Source of the DNA: Corythucha ciliata
Lineage: Eukaryota; Arthropoda; Insecta; Hemiptera; Tingidae
NCBI GenBank assembly: GCA_038030265.1
Contig: CM075939.1
Coordinates: 7,297,253 to 7,361,252 of the forward strand
Direction: 5' to 3'
DNA length: 64,000 nt
This document shows positions 45,316-56,713 of this stretch, in pieces. The translations under genes were made by a program, and so were the position numbers. The first letter of the stretch is position 1; every line of letters begins with the position of its first letter. The notes beneath the pieces are model-generated. The model was not told the DNA's origin and searched no databases. It worked only from the letters and a program-made list of their open reading frames with translations.

Positions 45316-45517
45316 CACGGGCGTAGCCAGCGGGGGGCAGGGGTGAGCAGTTGCCCTCCCCTAGAATCAAAAACGCGGATTTCATGCGGCAGCTGCCCAC
45401 CCCCCAAATTCCAAAAGTATTTTCCCTGATCTGGCTAACAGAAACACAAATTTATTATATTTCGCTCCATAAAACCAATTTTGCGGATTTTTCTCACTAA
45501 AAAACAACACATTTTCG

Positions 45518-45649
45518 TGTTGAGAAGATTATTATAACTCGTAAAATAAGAACAGATGTTTTTTGTAGTAGTTGATTAATAAAAAAAAAGAAGAAGTGTG
45601 TTCGTACTTTTGATTTTTTTTTCCGGAATTTTCCCAACATAGAACAATA
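45518..45649 (+). repeat. 5' LTR of the copia element
   Basis: 132 bp, TGTTGAGAAG at the start and AACAATA at the end, with AATAAA as a candidate polyadenylation signal in the middle. Compared with the 3' LTR I count four substitutions and two one-base homopolymer indels, so the insertion is not brand new. The sequence just after it (GATTATGAGA) may be a weak initiator-tRNA-fragment primer site as used by copia; this is tentative. Confidence 0.93.
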
Positions 45650-45714
45650 GATTATGAGATTCACAGTAGTTCGTGTTATAAATTATCAAAAATCTAAACA
45701 ACTCAAGGAAAATT

Positions 45715-46375
45715 CAAGAATCGCCACGCGGAAGGGGTCGCGGACGACGAGGAGGAGGTGGACACTCCAACGACTCAAAGGTAATGGCTACTTGTTCTGA
45801 AATTTCTTTTGTAGCTACTACACAGTCTTTCGTAGCGTCATCCTCACTAGTTTCTGCGAAATCTAAAACAATTTCGTTTATATGTATGTGACTCTGGTGC
45901 ATCCGAGCACATGATTGAGTTCGAGAACAAACATTCATTATCGAGTATTCAAAAATTAGATAATCCGATTTCTATCAAGATAGCCGACGGTTCTAGTAAG
46001 CTCGTTGCGCATGAAAGAGGAGAGCTAAAATTAAAACAGTGCACCCTGAAAAATGTTTTAATTGTAAAAAAATTAAAATTTAATCTCCTATCAGTTCCAA
46101 AAATCGAAGAAGCGGGATTTTGTGTTGTCTTTACTAATGGGAGGGTAATCGTCAAAACACGGGACCAAACGATACTGGCTGGACAAAAAGTAGGGAAGCT
46201 TTTCGTGATGAAGTTGGAAATGCAAGAAAATCCAGTCGTCTGTGTGTCGTTTCATCAGAAAATGGGCCACCCAAGTAAAGATGCAATGACACAAATCCAA
46301 AAGGAATCAAGTGCTCCAGTCGACGAAAATCAAGTGTCCGAAGTCGAAAAGACCTCTGGAAGTTATCACGAGTGA
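45715..46375 (+). pseudogene. Copia gag remnant, protease and pre-integrase region
   Basis: An RG-rich scrap (SPRGRGRGRRGGGG, about 45715-45760) is all that remains of gag; the CCHC knuckle is gone. The protease active-site motif DSGASEHM begins at 45890. Upstream it is out of frame because the tetramer ATGT is tandemly doubled at 45882-45889. The frame then gives NLLSVPKIEEAG and HQKMGHPSKDAM, the histidine part of the integrase zinc motif, before the frame is lost again near 46310-46330. Confidence 0.85.
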
Positions 46376-46814
46376 CGTCTGTGGACCAATTACACCTACG
46401 ACGTTCGACGGAAAAAGATACTTCCAAACAATGATCGACGAGTACACAAATTTTGTGATGGTTTACACACTAAAAGAAAAATCTGAAGTCGCGGAAAATA
46501 TAAAAAACTACGTCGAACTCGTCGAGAGAAAATTTTCAGTAGAGGGATATAAGGTTCACAAGCTAAGGTGTGACAACGGAGGAGAATATTCATCAAATGA
46601 ATTCAAAAACTGGTGCAAAAAGAAAGGAATTGAAATCGAATACACCCCGCCATATACGTCTCAACTGAACGGAAAATCAGAGAGGATGAACCGAACACTT
46701 CTGGACAAAGCAAGATCGATGATGCTAATTAACGAACGTGAAATTCCAAAGTTCTTGTGGGGAGAAGCCATACCTACTGTGTGCCGCTTATCTTTACAAC
46801 AGGACACCAAATAA
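46311..46814 (+). pseudogene. Copia integrase catalytic core, frameshifted at both ends
   Basis: The integrase core with D (ITSDVCGPI), D (LRCDNGGEYSS) and E (NGKSERMNRTL) of the D,D-35-E triad is all in one frame. In the family it cuts target DNA and joins the element ends. Entry and exit frames differ from the neighbours (near 46320 and near 46775), so the polyprotein is broken. Confidence 0.9.
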
Positions 46815-48272
46815 AAAATGCGTGCCTGCTGAAATGTGGTACGGTGAAAAGGTAAATTATAATAAAATTAAAATGTTTGGTTCTGAAGTGTTTTCTAAAG
46901 AAAATAGACCAGTTGGGAAATTGGACAGCCGATGCGTGAAATTAATAATGGTCGGCTACGCAAGCAATGCTTACCGTTTATTCGACCTTCAAACGCGAAA
47001 AATTGTAATATCCCGAGACGTCAAATTTTTGGAGGAAGAAGCCACTAAGAAATTCATCGAAATTCAAAAAGAGGGTCAGGAAAATGACTCATATGAACCG
47101 CTCGACCATGAATCCGACGATATCAACAAATCGCCACCTCAGGAGGAGTCAGACGAAGAAACTGAAAAAGACAGATCGAGTGAAGAAGATGAAGAGCAAC
47201 AGCCAGCCGAAGGGAATCGACGATCGAGGTCCGGTAAATTGATAAGAACACCGGAAAAATTCAAAGATTACGACTTAACATATTTATGTCTAAATACTTC
47301 TCTAGACAAACTTATGAATGACAGCGTTTCTTTCATTTCCAAAGACTATCACGATCCTGAGACGTTCGATCAAGCCGTAAAAGACAAGGATTGGAGAGAA
47401 TCAATTAAGAAGGAGCTTAACGCACTCGAATCTACATCTACCTGGGAACAAGTTGATCTACCAAATGGAAAGTCTACGATTCAAACGAAATGGGTGTTCA
47501 GGACGAAAGAAAACGGAGTAAAAAAGTCGCGCCTAGTTGCAAAAGGTTTTCAACTGCAGGAGGAGAGAAATAATTATGCTCCAGTTGCCAAAATTAGCAC
47601 AATCCGAACCTTCGTGGCATCAGCTGTGGACAAAGGTCTGTCTATAACTCAATTGGACATTTCATCAGCCTTTCTGAATGGAAAGCTCGAAAATGAAGTC
47701 TACATCGAGCCACCAGAAGGAGTGCAAGTCGAGAAAGGGAAAGTACTTAAATTGAAAAAGGCATTGTATGGTCTGCGAGAATCTCCCAAATGCTGGAACG
47801 AAACATTCAACGAGTTTGCTGAGAGGAACAATCTCGTAAGATCTAAACACGACGTTTGCCTTTATAATGGCGACTCAGTCAGCCTAATAATCTACGTCGA
47901 CGATATTCTGGTCATAGGAGAATCAGAAAAGATCGTACGGGCATTACAACAAACCTTCAAGGCCGTCAATATGGGAGAAATCTCAAAATTTCTAGGGATG
48001 GAATTCGAAAGAACCACCGATAATATGAAAATTACTCAAAGAGGATTGATCAAAAAATTAATCGGTCAATACAACATGCAAAACTGCAAGGGTTCATCTA
48101 CTCCCATGGAAAAGGGTTTCCATATCACGGATTCGACAAAAGAAATAAAAGTTCCTTTCAGAGAACTGATCGGAGGACTCTTGTACCTTGCAATGGGAAC
48201 AAGACCGGATATCACCTATAGCGTCACCTATCTCAGCAGATTTCTGGAACATCCAACTCAGCAAAAGCGTGG
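46775..48272 (+). pseudogene. Copia integrase C-terminus and reverse transcriptase
   Basis: The frame resumes at CAAYLYNRTPNKK and gives the MWYGEKVNYNKIKMFGSEVF integrase tail, then an acidic linker rich in E/D (about 47060-47220). RT follows: KTKWVFR-type entry, LVAKGFQLQEERNNYAPVAK, QLDISSAFLNGKLENEVYIE (motif A), KALYGLRESPKCW and LIIYVDDILVIG with the YVDD active site. The frame is lost near 48260-48272 by one indel. Confidence 0.93.
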
Positions 48273-48809
48273 AAAGCCGGAAAAAGAATATTGAAGTATC
48301 TGAAAGAAACACCAGACGTTGGCCTGAACTACACGAAGAACCTATCTCAAGGAGTGGAAGGCTACAGCGACGCGGACTGGGCAGGAGACAAAGCGGATCG
48401 AAAAAGCGTATCTGGTTCTGTCTTGCTGTTCAACGGCAACCCGGTTTATTGGTCGTCACAAAAACAAAAATGCGTAGCGCTTTCGACGGCGGAAGCTGAA
48501 TATGTGGCAGCTGCGAGGACGACGAGTGAACTAATAAACTTGAAAGGAATAGTAGAAGATCTTGGCTACGACATCAAGACAACCTTATGGATGGACAACC
48601 AAGCTGCTATACAGATGTCACAAAATTATGAAAATTCGGGGCGAAGCAAACAAATTGAAATTCGCACCCATTTCATTAAGGACGTTGTTCATAAAGGAAT
48701 CGTTGAACTGAAATACGTTCCTACGACCGAAAATCTGGCGGACATCTTAACAAAGGCTCTGGGACGAAATAAATTCAACGATCTGCGACACAAACTGAAT
48801 CTTACTTAA
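48273..48809 (+). pseudogene. Copia RNase H and end of pol
   Basis: From LKYLKETPDVGL it gives GYSDADWAGDKADRKSVSG, ALSTAEAEYVAAA and WMDNQAAIQMSQN, which hold the RNase H acidic residues. It then gives HFIKDVVHKGIVELKYVPTT and ADILTKAL. It ends with a stop at 48807-48809, 67 bp before the 3' LTR. This part is intact, one frame away from the RT. Confidence 0.92.
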
Positions 48810-48876
48810 AACCAAAATTTAAAAGTTAACGATTTTTCATTTAAAATTGTTTTTTGAAATTCAAATCGAGGAGGAG

Positions 48877-49010
48877 TGTTGAGAAGATTATTATAACTTG
48901 TAAAATAAGAACAGATGTTTTTTTGTAGTAGTTGATTAATAAAAAAAAAAGAAGAAGTGTGTTCGTACTTTTGATTTTTTTTCCCGGAATTTTCCCAAAA
49001 TAAAACAATA
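48877..49010 (+). repeat. 3' LTR of the copia element
   Basis: 134 bp, preceded by the purine tract CGAGGAGGAG (about 48867-48876), the expected plus-strand primer. The end AACAATA is followed directly by the TTTCG duplication. Confidence 0.93.
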
Positions 49011-50613
49011 TTTCGCACATCGGTTTCACCAAAAATCAAAAATTCGCGGTTGTTGGTTGCTGACAAACCGATTTCGAGGGTCGGCTTAACTTGGAAACCG
49101 ATTTTGCTGATTTCTCGCACTAAAATCCCATTTTTGCAAGGTTCGACGCCCAATTTCGTGTGTTTCGGTTACCTCACATCGTGTTTAGCCCGCTGTGCCA
49201 TACAGACTTATGGTGGGAGAGAAACTGCCAGTTCTCTTTACTATCTCAGGTTCAAAATTTAAAGTTTAGCTCCAAAGGTATCACTTTCCGGTGTGGGGGG
49301 GGGGAGAGAGAAGTTTCAATTTTTCGACATAAAATCCGAAATAGAAGACTACAAACGACAGGTTTCCAGCAGATATTTATTTTTTGACGGATAGTGGCCG
49401 TTTCTGTGCAAATTTAATCTCTGGTGACCGTGAATTGACGCGATTCTAACCTCCAGATCCTGCTAGAAGCCTGCAAAAAGGCAATGGTTCATCTGTTATT
49501 TTCGCCAGTGAATCTGCCCACAAGCGTGGTGGATCCAGTTTTTCCTAAAAAGGAGTTGCAAAGGATCTCCCCCCCCCCCCATTTAACTTGTGAATGAACC
49601 CTATTTGTAGCGTCGAATTGACGTTTTTCTTTAATTTTAGGTGAAACTGAGTGCTTTTTACAATTTTACCTCGAACTACAGCCTATTTTCTTTATTTTAA
49701 ACGAAAAAAGGTCTCAAAAAACCGTGAAATAACGCATTTTTGATTTACTATTCTAATTACGGTCAGCACACTGGGCATCGCCTATATACCGCGAATAGGC
49801 GCGTTCTGTCAATTTCAGCCGCAAAAGAACAGTTTTTCCTCAATGTAACCTGTGAATGAACGCTATTGCTCAACTTTAGCCACGGCAATTACACTGTAAT
49901 CAACTGACAATTTTGCCAATTCATTTTCCCTCAATTTTAGCCGCAAATTCGTGCTTTAATCTCAATTCTGCCTTGAGCAATTCCCCCCTTCAAATTTCAG
50001 CAGTGAAAAGGTCCACATAATACTCATGTTAACGAATTTCATTAATTTTGATCCGGACGTTGCATCGCGAACCTTGAAATATGTGTTTTCCTCAATGTGC
50101 TTAATTTTAGCCGAAAATAAGAACTTTTTCAAAAATGTGTGCGATAAGTCGCCCTCTTTCTCGATTGTACCCGCAAACTTGCTACATAAATGTATAAAAA
50201 CAGTCAATTATCACTTTTTCGCAATGTTCACCGAGATGTTGGTTTGAGAAACCACGAACTGGTGCCTTCTCTCAGTTTTACCAGCGTGACTCAGCTCCAT
50301 TTCTCAATTTTAGCCATGAATTGGCATTTTCCCTCAATTTTAGCCGCAAATGAGCGATTTTTCTCAATTCTACATTGAACGCGCAATTTTGTCAATTTTA
50401 GCCGTGGAAAGAGCACTGTAAACCGTGAGTTAGCGCATTTTCTTAATTTCGGCCCGGACTTTGGATCGCGAAACCGCAAATTGGCGTGTTTTCTCAATTT
50501 CATCCGCGAGCAAAGATCAGATTTATTTCTCAAGAAGTGCACCCCCCCGCCCAACTCTGAATTCGTGTGCCTGGCTGGCTGCCCACCCCTTGCTTGGGCT
50601 GGCTACGCCCCTG

Positions 50614-51082
50614 GATACTATTCTCGACACCTTTGAGCGAAAACAGGTCTGCCTTGGAGCATTTCTAGACACGGAGAAGGCATTCGATAGGGTGTGGCAT
50701 CCTGGGCTACTCTTCAAAATAATAGATCATCTGCCTGACACATAATATTACAGGCTCTTCCAGTCATACCTAAGCTCTCGATCTTTCTCTGTCAAGTGCG
50801 ATGAAGCGATCTCAACGTCAAAGTCCATCAATGCTGGTGTCCCACCGGGCAGTATACTTGGTCCCTTTCTGTTCCTTATCTACGCCAGAGATTTCCCAAC
50901 ACGACAGGGAATTACGTTAGCACAGTTCGCGGACGATGTTTGCAGCCTTCAACCAAGATATTTCCAGCGAAAGGACAGCTGCAAACGTGCAAGGATTTCT
51001 CGATGAAGTGGAAAGATGGTGCGAGCAGTGGCGGAGTTGTAATGAATACGGCCAAATCTTCACTGGTTACATTCACGTACAA
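50614..51082 (+). pseudogene. Fragment of the Jockey-like LINE reverse transcriptase (second copy)
   Basis: It begins with the octamer GATACTAT next to the hAT end and reads LDTFERKQVCLGAFLDTEKA, then INAGVPPGSILGPFLFLIYA and LAQFADDVCSL. It is the inverted equivalent of 17270-17726. It stops abruptly at about 51082, where hAT repeat sequence follows. Stops and a frameshift are present. Confidence 0.85.
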
Positions 51083-51411
51083 AGAGCACTGTAAACCGTG
51101 AGTTAGTGCATTTTCTTAATTTCGGCCCGGACTTTGGATCGCGAAACCGCAAATTGGCGTGTTCTCTCAATTTCAACCGCGAAAAATGAGCAGATTTATT
51201 TCTCAAGTTCAATAACGTGAATCAGCGCTATTTCTCAATTCTAGCCGTAAATGGGTGTTTTCGCTCAGTACTAGCCGGAAAATGTCCTTTCATGGATTTC
51301 ATCCGCGAACGAGCACTTTTTCTCAAGACGTGCGCCCCCCCCCCAAAACTCTGAATCTGTGTGCCTGGCTGGCTGCCCACCCCTTGATCATGGGCCTGGC
51401 TACGCCCCTGG
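51083..51411. mobile_element. Truncated CAGGGGCGTAGCC-family hAT, right end
   Basis: It starts with GAGCACTGTAAACCGTGAGT, internal to the hAT at 50412, and ends GGCTACGCCCCTG at 51411. It is more than 95 percent alike over the first 100 bp, as judged by eye. It joins the LINE fragment at a short A-rich shared sequence. Confidence 0.8.
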
Positions 51412-52377
51412 TTTCGTGGATGTGGCTCTTCCAACAACTCTTCTGTTGTTTGGTGGTGGTGGTGGTGTTAGAGGCGAAGGACCTGAAGGTGGAGAGATAT
51501 TGCCCCTCAACGGAAAATCTCATGTTATGTCCCAACCAACAAGTTCACGTCCTTTTATCAAGTAAACTGGACGGTGAAGATACAGAGAGTTAGTCAACAA
51601 TTTTCTTGGCTCTTGGCCCAGTGTCACATATGTTAGAGTGGTGGTAAAGCCTCGAGGCACACTCCATAGTACTTCCAATTCCAAGCACCCCTCCTACCCA
51701 CTAAATATAAACTTTACCTACCCCAAAATGCCGGATCCAGGGCCCACTCAGTTGTATAGTTACCTTACTTGTATGTGTTAGGCTAATGTGTTTGTACCGC
51801 TTGCGTGTACTAACGTAACTTCCTGAAGCGCGTGCACTGGAGGGCTAATCTTGTCAGCTGGTGGGAGCGTGTGGACCAGACTTTTGACTTCAGTTAGCGA
51901 AATGAACAAAACATTAGCAGGCGATACACGAACGGATTCATTGACGGGCCACGTATTTTTTCGCTATATACCCACAGGCCTGACCTGTTCGTTAGTGGAG
52001 ATGTAAAAACTTCGGTTGTCACAATGTGGTTTCCGGCCTGTTGACCGCTATCAACGTGCGGTTGAGACCGACGGATCTCGGAACTCTCGACCTGTTGATT
52101 TGGAAATCCGAAGGATCAGCCTGTCGAGGGGCAATAATGTTCAGCTCATGTCCCTTGGGTTTGTTTGTTGGTATAAATTCTTAAGATACGTCCTACATGT
52201 GCGAAAATAGAAAAATTCATCGTTTCGCATACTCATTTTTATATGTGTAGTGAAAACTGTGACCACCACTACTCGTGTCATTTTTATAAGCCATAAAAAC
52301 AACTGAAAACCACTCTCGGGGGCAGCTTTCTGTCGTTCGAGCTTTTAGGGGTTCAAGATTTTTTAATTGATTCAATG
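51412..52377. other. Spacer with no recognised gene
   Basis: It begins with a GTGGTGGTGGTGGTG tract near 51460. Frames at 51359-51593 run across this tract. A conserved exon is not evident; AT-rich afterwards. Confidence 0.35.
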
Positions 52378-53017
52378 TTTTTGTGGCTAGAGCATAATTA
52401 TTTTGGTTGTAAATTTAATTTGTGGTTAGTTTTTGAGGTTAGAGATTCTTGTGGTAGGAGTTGTTCGAGCTCTAGCACGTCCTTCGACATGATGACATGA
52501 GGGTGACTATCATTATTCATATTCGGTCAAATGTCCGTTTTTTTTTTTTCTTTTTTGTTCCGGTAGATTTAGGAATTTGAAACTTTCGCACAGATTTTGA
52601 GTTGGCAACCCTACCAAAAAAACTTTTCTGCTCCATTTCAAATTTGGCGTATTATTTCGTTATGCAACAGTTCTAAACGTTAGGAGCGACAATCTAAACA
52701 TTACCACCAAAACGACTAATTTTGTGGCTTGTAGCGATACTAATCAACCGAAGTGGTTGAGTCACGTGAATAACATTCCTAAACAAAATCGCAGATCATT
52801 GCTTTCCGGCGGCAGACTCCAAATCGAAATTTGCAATTTTAGACCTAAATACCTGCTGATTCACCTTTAATTACAACTTTTTGAGGTTAGAGCGTGTTGG
52901 GGTTAGAGCATTTTATGGTGAGCAGTTTGTGGTTGGAGCCTTTTGTGGTTAGTGCATTTTTGGTTAGAGATTTTTGTGGTTAGACCATTTCGTGGTTAGA
53001 GCTTTTTGTGGATCGAG
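52378..53017. repeat. Short-period minisatellite, TTTTGTGGTTAGAGCA units
   Basis: The clearest part is 52878-53017 with about nine units of 14-17 bp. A more eroded part is at 52378-52460. Not seen elsewhere in the window. Confidence 0.75.
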
Positions 53018-53690
53018 TTTTTTTTTTTTTTTTGTTACAGCACTTTGAGGAGTTTGCAAATTAGGGTCCTAATTTTGAGAAAAATTACAAGTTTTCTAGC
53101 TAATTGTCCGCGAAATTGAAAGTGCCGGGTATAGATTGAAACTACCCGCACAATTCAACAGCCCCGCACAGTATATTTCAAGCAAAATGACAAGTTTTGG
53201 GGCGGATCATTTGCAAAATTGCAGATTGCAACATTCTCATGTCAATTTTTTCAGGCAATATCACCATTTCTGATCAAGAAGTGAGCAATAATTCAGTTTC
53301 CAGGCAGATTATCTGGCTTCGCGGTAAAATATGGCCGATTCTGCCATTTTTTGGCGGTATTCAACCAAAACTTTGGCTTTACTTGGCAATGTGCTCGGGC
53401 TTAAATTGATTTTTCTGAGGGTGAACCATGATTTTCTGACCTGTAATTTAAGTATGAGAACTGATTTTCCATTCATTCTTTTGTTTTTGACAATCCCTTT
53501 CTTCCTGCTTTTTTCTTCCCTGTATTTAATCTCCTCCTCGATCGCACGGACCATCCACGGCCTAGAGAGGTCTAGCGGGCTAGAATTCCCTTGGACAGTG
53601 CCGGGCTTTATGGTGGTGGTTGGAGGGGGCCAAGCCACAAGGGGCGCGTCTAGCCAAATAAGGGAGGGCCGGGAAGGCGTTGAGTCCGCG
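53018..53690. other. Spacer; no gene
   Basis: It includes a T run at 53020-53033 and loose GGCGGATCATTTGCAAAATT-like phrases. Frames at 53309-53707 on both strands lack recognisable domains. Confidence 0.35.
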
Positions 53691-54510
53691 AAATAGGATT
53701 GTCCCAATTTTAACCTCTAATTAGTGCTTTTTGTGAATTTCACTAGGTAGCGAATTCGCGATTTTTCTCAATTTTATCATTTTAAATTAGTGATTTTCTC
53801 AATTTTTGCCGTGAATTAGCGTTTTTTGCAAATTCAACAGTTAGCGGCTTCTCTCTTTTGTATCCGCGAATGGGCGATTTTTTGACATTTCAGTTGCGAA
53901 TTTGCCATTTTTCTCAATTTTAGCACCGAACTGGCATTTTTTTCTTGCCTTTTCTTCGCCTTATTTTTCCTTTTTGCGCTTGCAAAAAAGCAGAAACTGA
54001 AGCACTTATCAATTTTGCCAAAGAAGAGCCATTTAGCGCTTTTTTCTCCATTTTAGCCATAAAGTGGCGAATCATCTATTTTTTCTCAAATTTCAGCCTG
54101 GAAGTTTCATCGAGATACCGCGAATGAACTCTTTTTCAAAGTTTTAGCCACGATTATTAGCGCTTCTTATCTTTATCCGCTTAAGGACCTAAAAAATCTG
54201 GGGATCGGCGTATTTTCTCTATTTTAGCCGCAAATGTACCGCCCAGAAGGCGCAAAATTCTCTCAATTTGTGCCCTTAGATAGCGGCTTTGTGGGGCCTT
54301 TAAAGTTCCATTGTGACCCGAGGTCGGATGGACTGAATATCGTCGAAAGGAGTCAATATTGCTCTCCAACCGCTTACCACATCTCATTTTCACGTGCCCA
54401 CAAGGACGAACATAGAACCTAGAAATCCTAATTTTTCCATCTTTATAGCTTCTAGGTGGTCCTCTGTGATAGGTGGCTCGGGACTACATCCCTCGCCGCT
54501 ACCGATTCAC
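53691..54510. repeat. 28-30 bp repeat block, inverted direction, with hAT-like GC-rich end
   Basis: Units read AATTTTAGCC-GCGAATTAGC. Between 54290 and 54510 it contains the block ending CATAGAACCTAGAAATCC and a GGTCC...CCCTCGCCGC end, matching the 60311 and 41223 ends. The left end is unknown. Confidence 0.5.
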
Positions 54511-55400
54511 GAACAGAAGTGAGAAAAAGGGCTAAATGACTGCTAAAATTAAGAAAAATACTTAGCTACTTCGCGGCTAAAGTTTCCTTAAAGCTTCTAA
54601 GGATAAGTATAGAAAAGGCGCTAAGTGGAGGCTTCTGAAGGATAATTCGTGGCTCAAACTGAGAAAAAACGCTAATTCGAGGCTCATAGCTATAAGTTCG
54701 AAGCTAAAATCAAGAAAAACTGCTAATGCGTGGATGAAATTGGGAAAAATCTAGCTAAAAACACGAATTCACTTCAAAAATCCCTAAAATTCACGGTTAA
54801 AATGGAAATAAATCACGAATTCGCACCTAGTTCACAGATAAAATTGAGAGCAAGCGCTGAATTGAGGAAAAAACGCCTATTCGCCGTTTAAATGGAGAAA
54901 ACGCCAATTCGCGCCTTCCGAAGGTGTAACTTCCTTCCGTTGCCAGAAAATGAAAAAAAAAATAGCTAATCCGCGGCCAAATTCAGAAAAAAACGCTAGG
55001 TAATTCGCGGCGAAAATTGGGGAAAAACTCTTATTCATGGCTGAAATGTATAAACGTCTTTAATTAGCGGGTAAAATGAGGGAAAACGGTAATTTGCGGC
55101 TAAAATAAAAATAAATGACTGGGTGGATTGAGAAAATTTGCTAATTCACAGATAATTTGGAAAATGGAAAGCGGCCGTTTCCGGAGGAAACTTCCTGGTC
55201 AATTAGAAAAAAGCGCTAATTTGACGGCAAAAATGGATAAAAAATAACGCTAACTCACGGCCAAAATTGAGAAAAATCGCAAATTCGGGGCTAAAATGGA
55301 GACAAATCACTTATTCACGGCTAACATTGTAACAAAAGTGGAAAAAAACACGCTAATTCGTGGTCAACATTGGAGTTAACTCCAAATTGTGACTTATTCT
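54511..55400. repeat. 28-30 bp repeat block, forward direction
   Basis: Units read GCTAATTCGAGGCTCA-type, then AAATTGAGAAAAA. The direction is opposite to the block immediately before it, so two element remnants abut here. Confidence 0.55.
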
Positions 55401-56149
55401 GAACGGTGACTTTCTTGGTGGCGCTGGTAAATATTCGCCCGGGGGGCGCACTGCTGTTGGATTTAGAGTCGGCGCAAATGGTGAGAGCAGACAGCAGACT
55501 GCTTTTGAATTCAAAATGGTCGTGTATTGATGGTCAATAAATCAGATTTGAGTGAGAATCTTAAGTTTTCTGATCAATCAATTGGATTCTGCTGCCAAAA
55601 AATCCATTTTTTTTAAACAACAGACAGATTTTGAAGCCAAATGGCTCCCCCGTCCCAAAATCAATTGATACTTATAAGCGTCAACTGTCTACATAGGTTT
55701 TTGTAGCGAAACTGACGGTGTTTACTAGTGGCGTAGCCAGATCCAACGGCGCGGCGCCCCTTCCCTCCACGAAGCATTCTATTGTCGGTTCCTCCCCTTC
55801 ATTGACAGTTTTAGGAACGTTTTTTTGGAACGTGGAAGCATCTTTTTAGTCCGTTCATTTGGTGGTCGAGACAGGAAAAAATTTCCGGATGAGTTTTTAT
55901 TATGGTTCTTCATGTTTTTGGGGTTGCTGAATCCGAAAAACCAGTTATCGACTGATTCCGGATAATGGCTTCACCTTGAAAATGGCTAAAAACCATTAAA
56001 TTTGGGGAGATGTTCCAGTCTCCCAGCGCTCCCCCAATCCGATGTTTGAGGAATCGAGAAAAAAATGGCTTCGCGTTGAATTTACCTCCGAAAAATTATC
56101 GTTCGCACCTTCCACAGCGTGATTCGGGTTCACCAGTCAGATCTGCAGC
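55401..56149. other. Non-periodic DNA with one hAT-like terminus
   Basis: AGTGGCGTAGCCAGATCC at 55731 resembles the CAGGGGCGTAGCC end; its partner was not found. No gene. Confidence 0.35.
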
Positions 56150-56707
56150 TAGATCTGAAAACTTTGGGCTTTGAAAGAGCCAAATATAACCATTAACCAC
56201 CGGAGTTGCTTGTTTTTATGGAGCCAAGCGTGGAATTGGTTCTCGAATTTACCAAAACAGCAAAAGTGGGTTCCCTTAGGGCCGAATCCGCGAAATTACT
56301 TCTATGAAGGCCATAAACGTGTGAAATTTCAACCTTGAATCCCGCGAAATATGGCTTTTTAATAAGTCAACCCGTCAAATTTGGATTTTGAGGGAATCAA
56401 TCCTTCAAAATTGATTTTTCAAAGGGCCAAATCTTTGAAATTTGGGCTTAAAGGCGTGAAAACTGCTGTCAATTCTAGCCCTCTAACCAAGACAATTCCA
56501 GTCAAGATTTTAAATAAGAGAAATTTGACTCTGGAATCAACTGTTTTGTTCTCCTGGTTGGTCTTTTTGGGTGATTACAACCCGAGAAATTTGGTTCTTT
56601 GGGATCCAAATCCATGAAATTTGTGTTTTGTAAGGTTAACCCCCTCGAAAATAATATTTTAATGTGCTCAGTGAGCATTTTGGCTCAGAGGGGGGAAAGT
56701 ACATTTC
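56150..56707. repeat. Second degenerate repeat type
   Basis: Units such as CGCGAAATTTGGTTCTTTGG and GGCCAAATCTTTGAAATTTG, with period 33-37 bp, as at 5112-6430. Confidence 0.6.
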
Positions 56708-56713
56708 ACAGGC

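Larger units (their letters stand above)
45518..49010 (+). mobile_element. Copia-type LTR retrotransposon, gag deleted, frameshifted
   Basis: LTRs of 132 and 134 bp start TGTTGAGAAG and flank an internal region in copia order: protease, integrase, reverse transcriptase, RNase H. The target duplication TTTCG is at 45513-45517 and 49011-49015. The unoccupied homologous site near 19335-19360 (inverted) has it once. The element is 3.49 kb, against about 5 kb for intact relatives, because nearly all gag is missing. It cannot be autonomous. Confidence 0.95.
45316..50613. mobile_element. Second copy of the 1800-bp CAGGGGCGTAGCC hAT, inverted and split by copia
   Basis: It starts CACGGGCGTAGCCAGC and ends GGCTACGCCCCTG. 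Subtracting the copia element and its extra duplication (3498 bp) leaves 1800 bp, the length of the 17735-19534 copy, to which it is very similar in reverse. On the right it is followed by GATACTAT and the same LINE sequence as copy 1. On the left the flank is CTTTAGTG and not LINE. Confidence 0.9.

Noticed and set aside
45714..45938. Minus-strand frame over the copia 5' region
   Set aside because: It is the antisense of the RG-rich gag remnant and protease start.
50614..51082. Fresh 5'-truncated LINE insertion explaining the second LINE copy
   Set aside because: It begins exactly at the hAT boundary with the hAT target duplication and lacks a 3' end and poly-A, so it was carried along with the hAT rather than newly retrotransposed.
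51359..51593. Possible exon with a glycine/valine run
   Set aside because: The frames cross a GGT tract and begin inside a hAT terminus. No family resemblance and no convincing acceptor.
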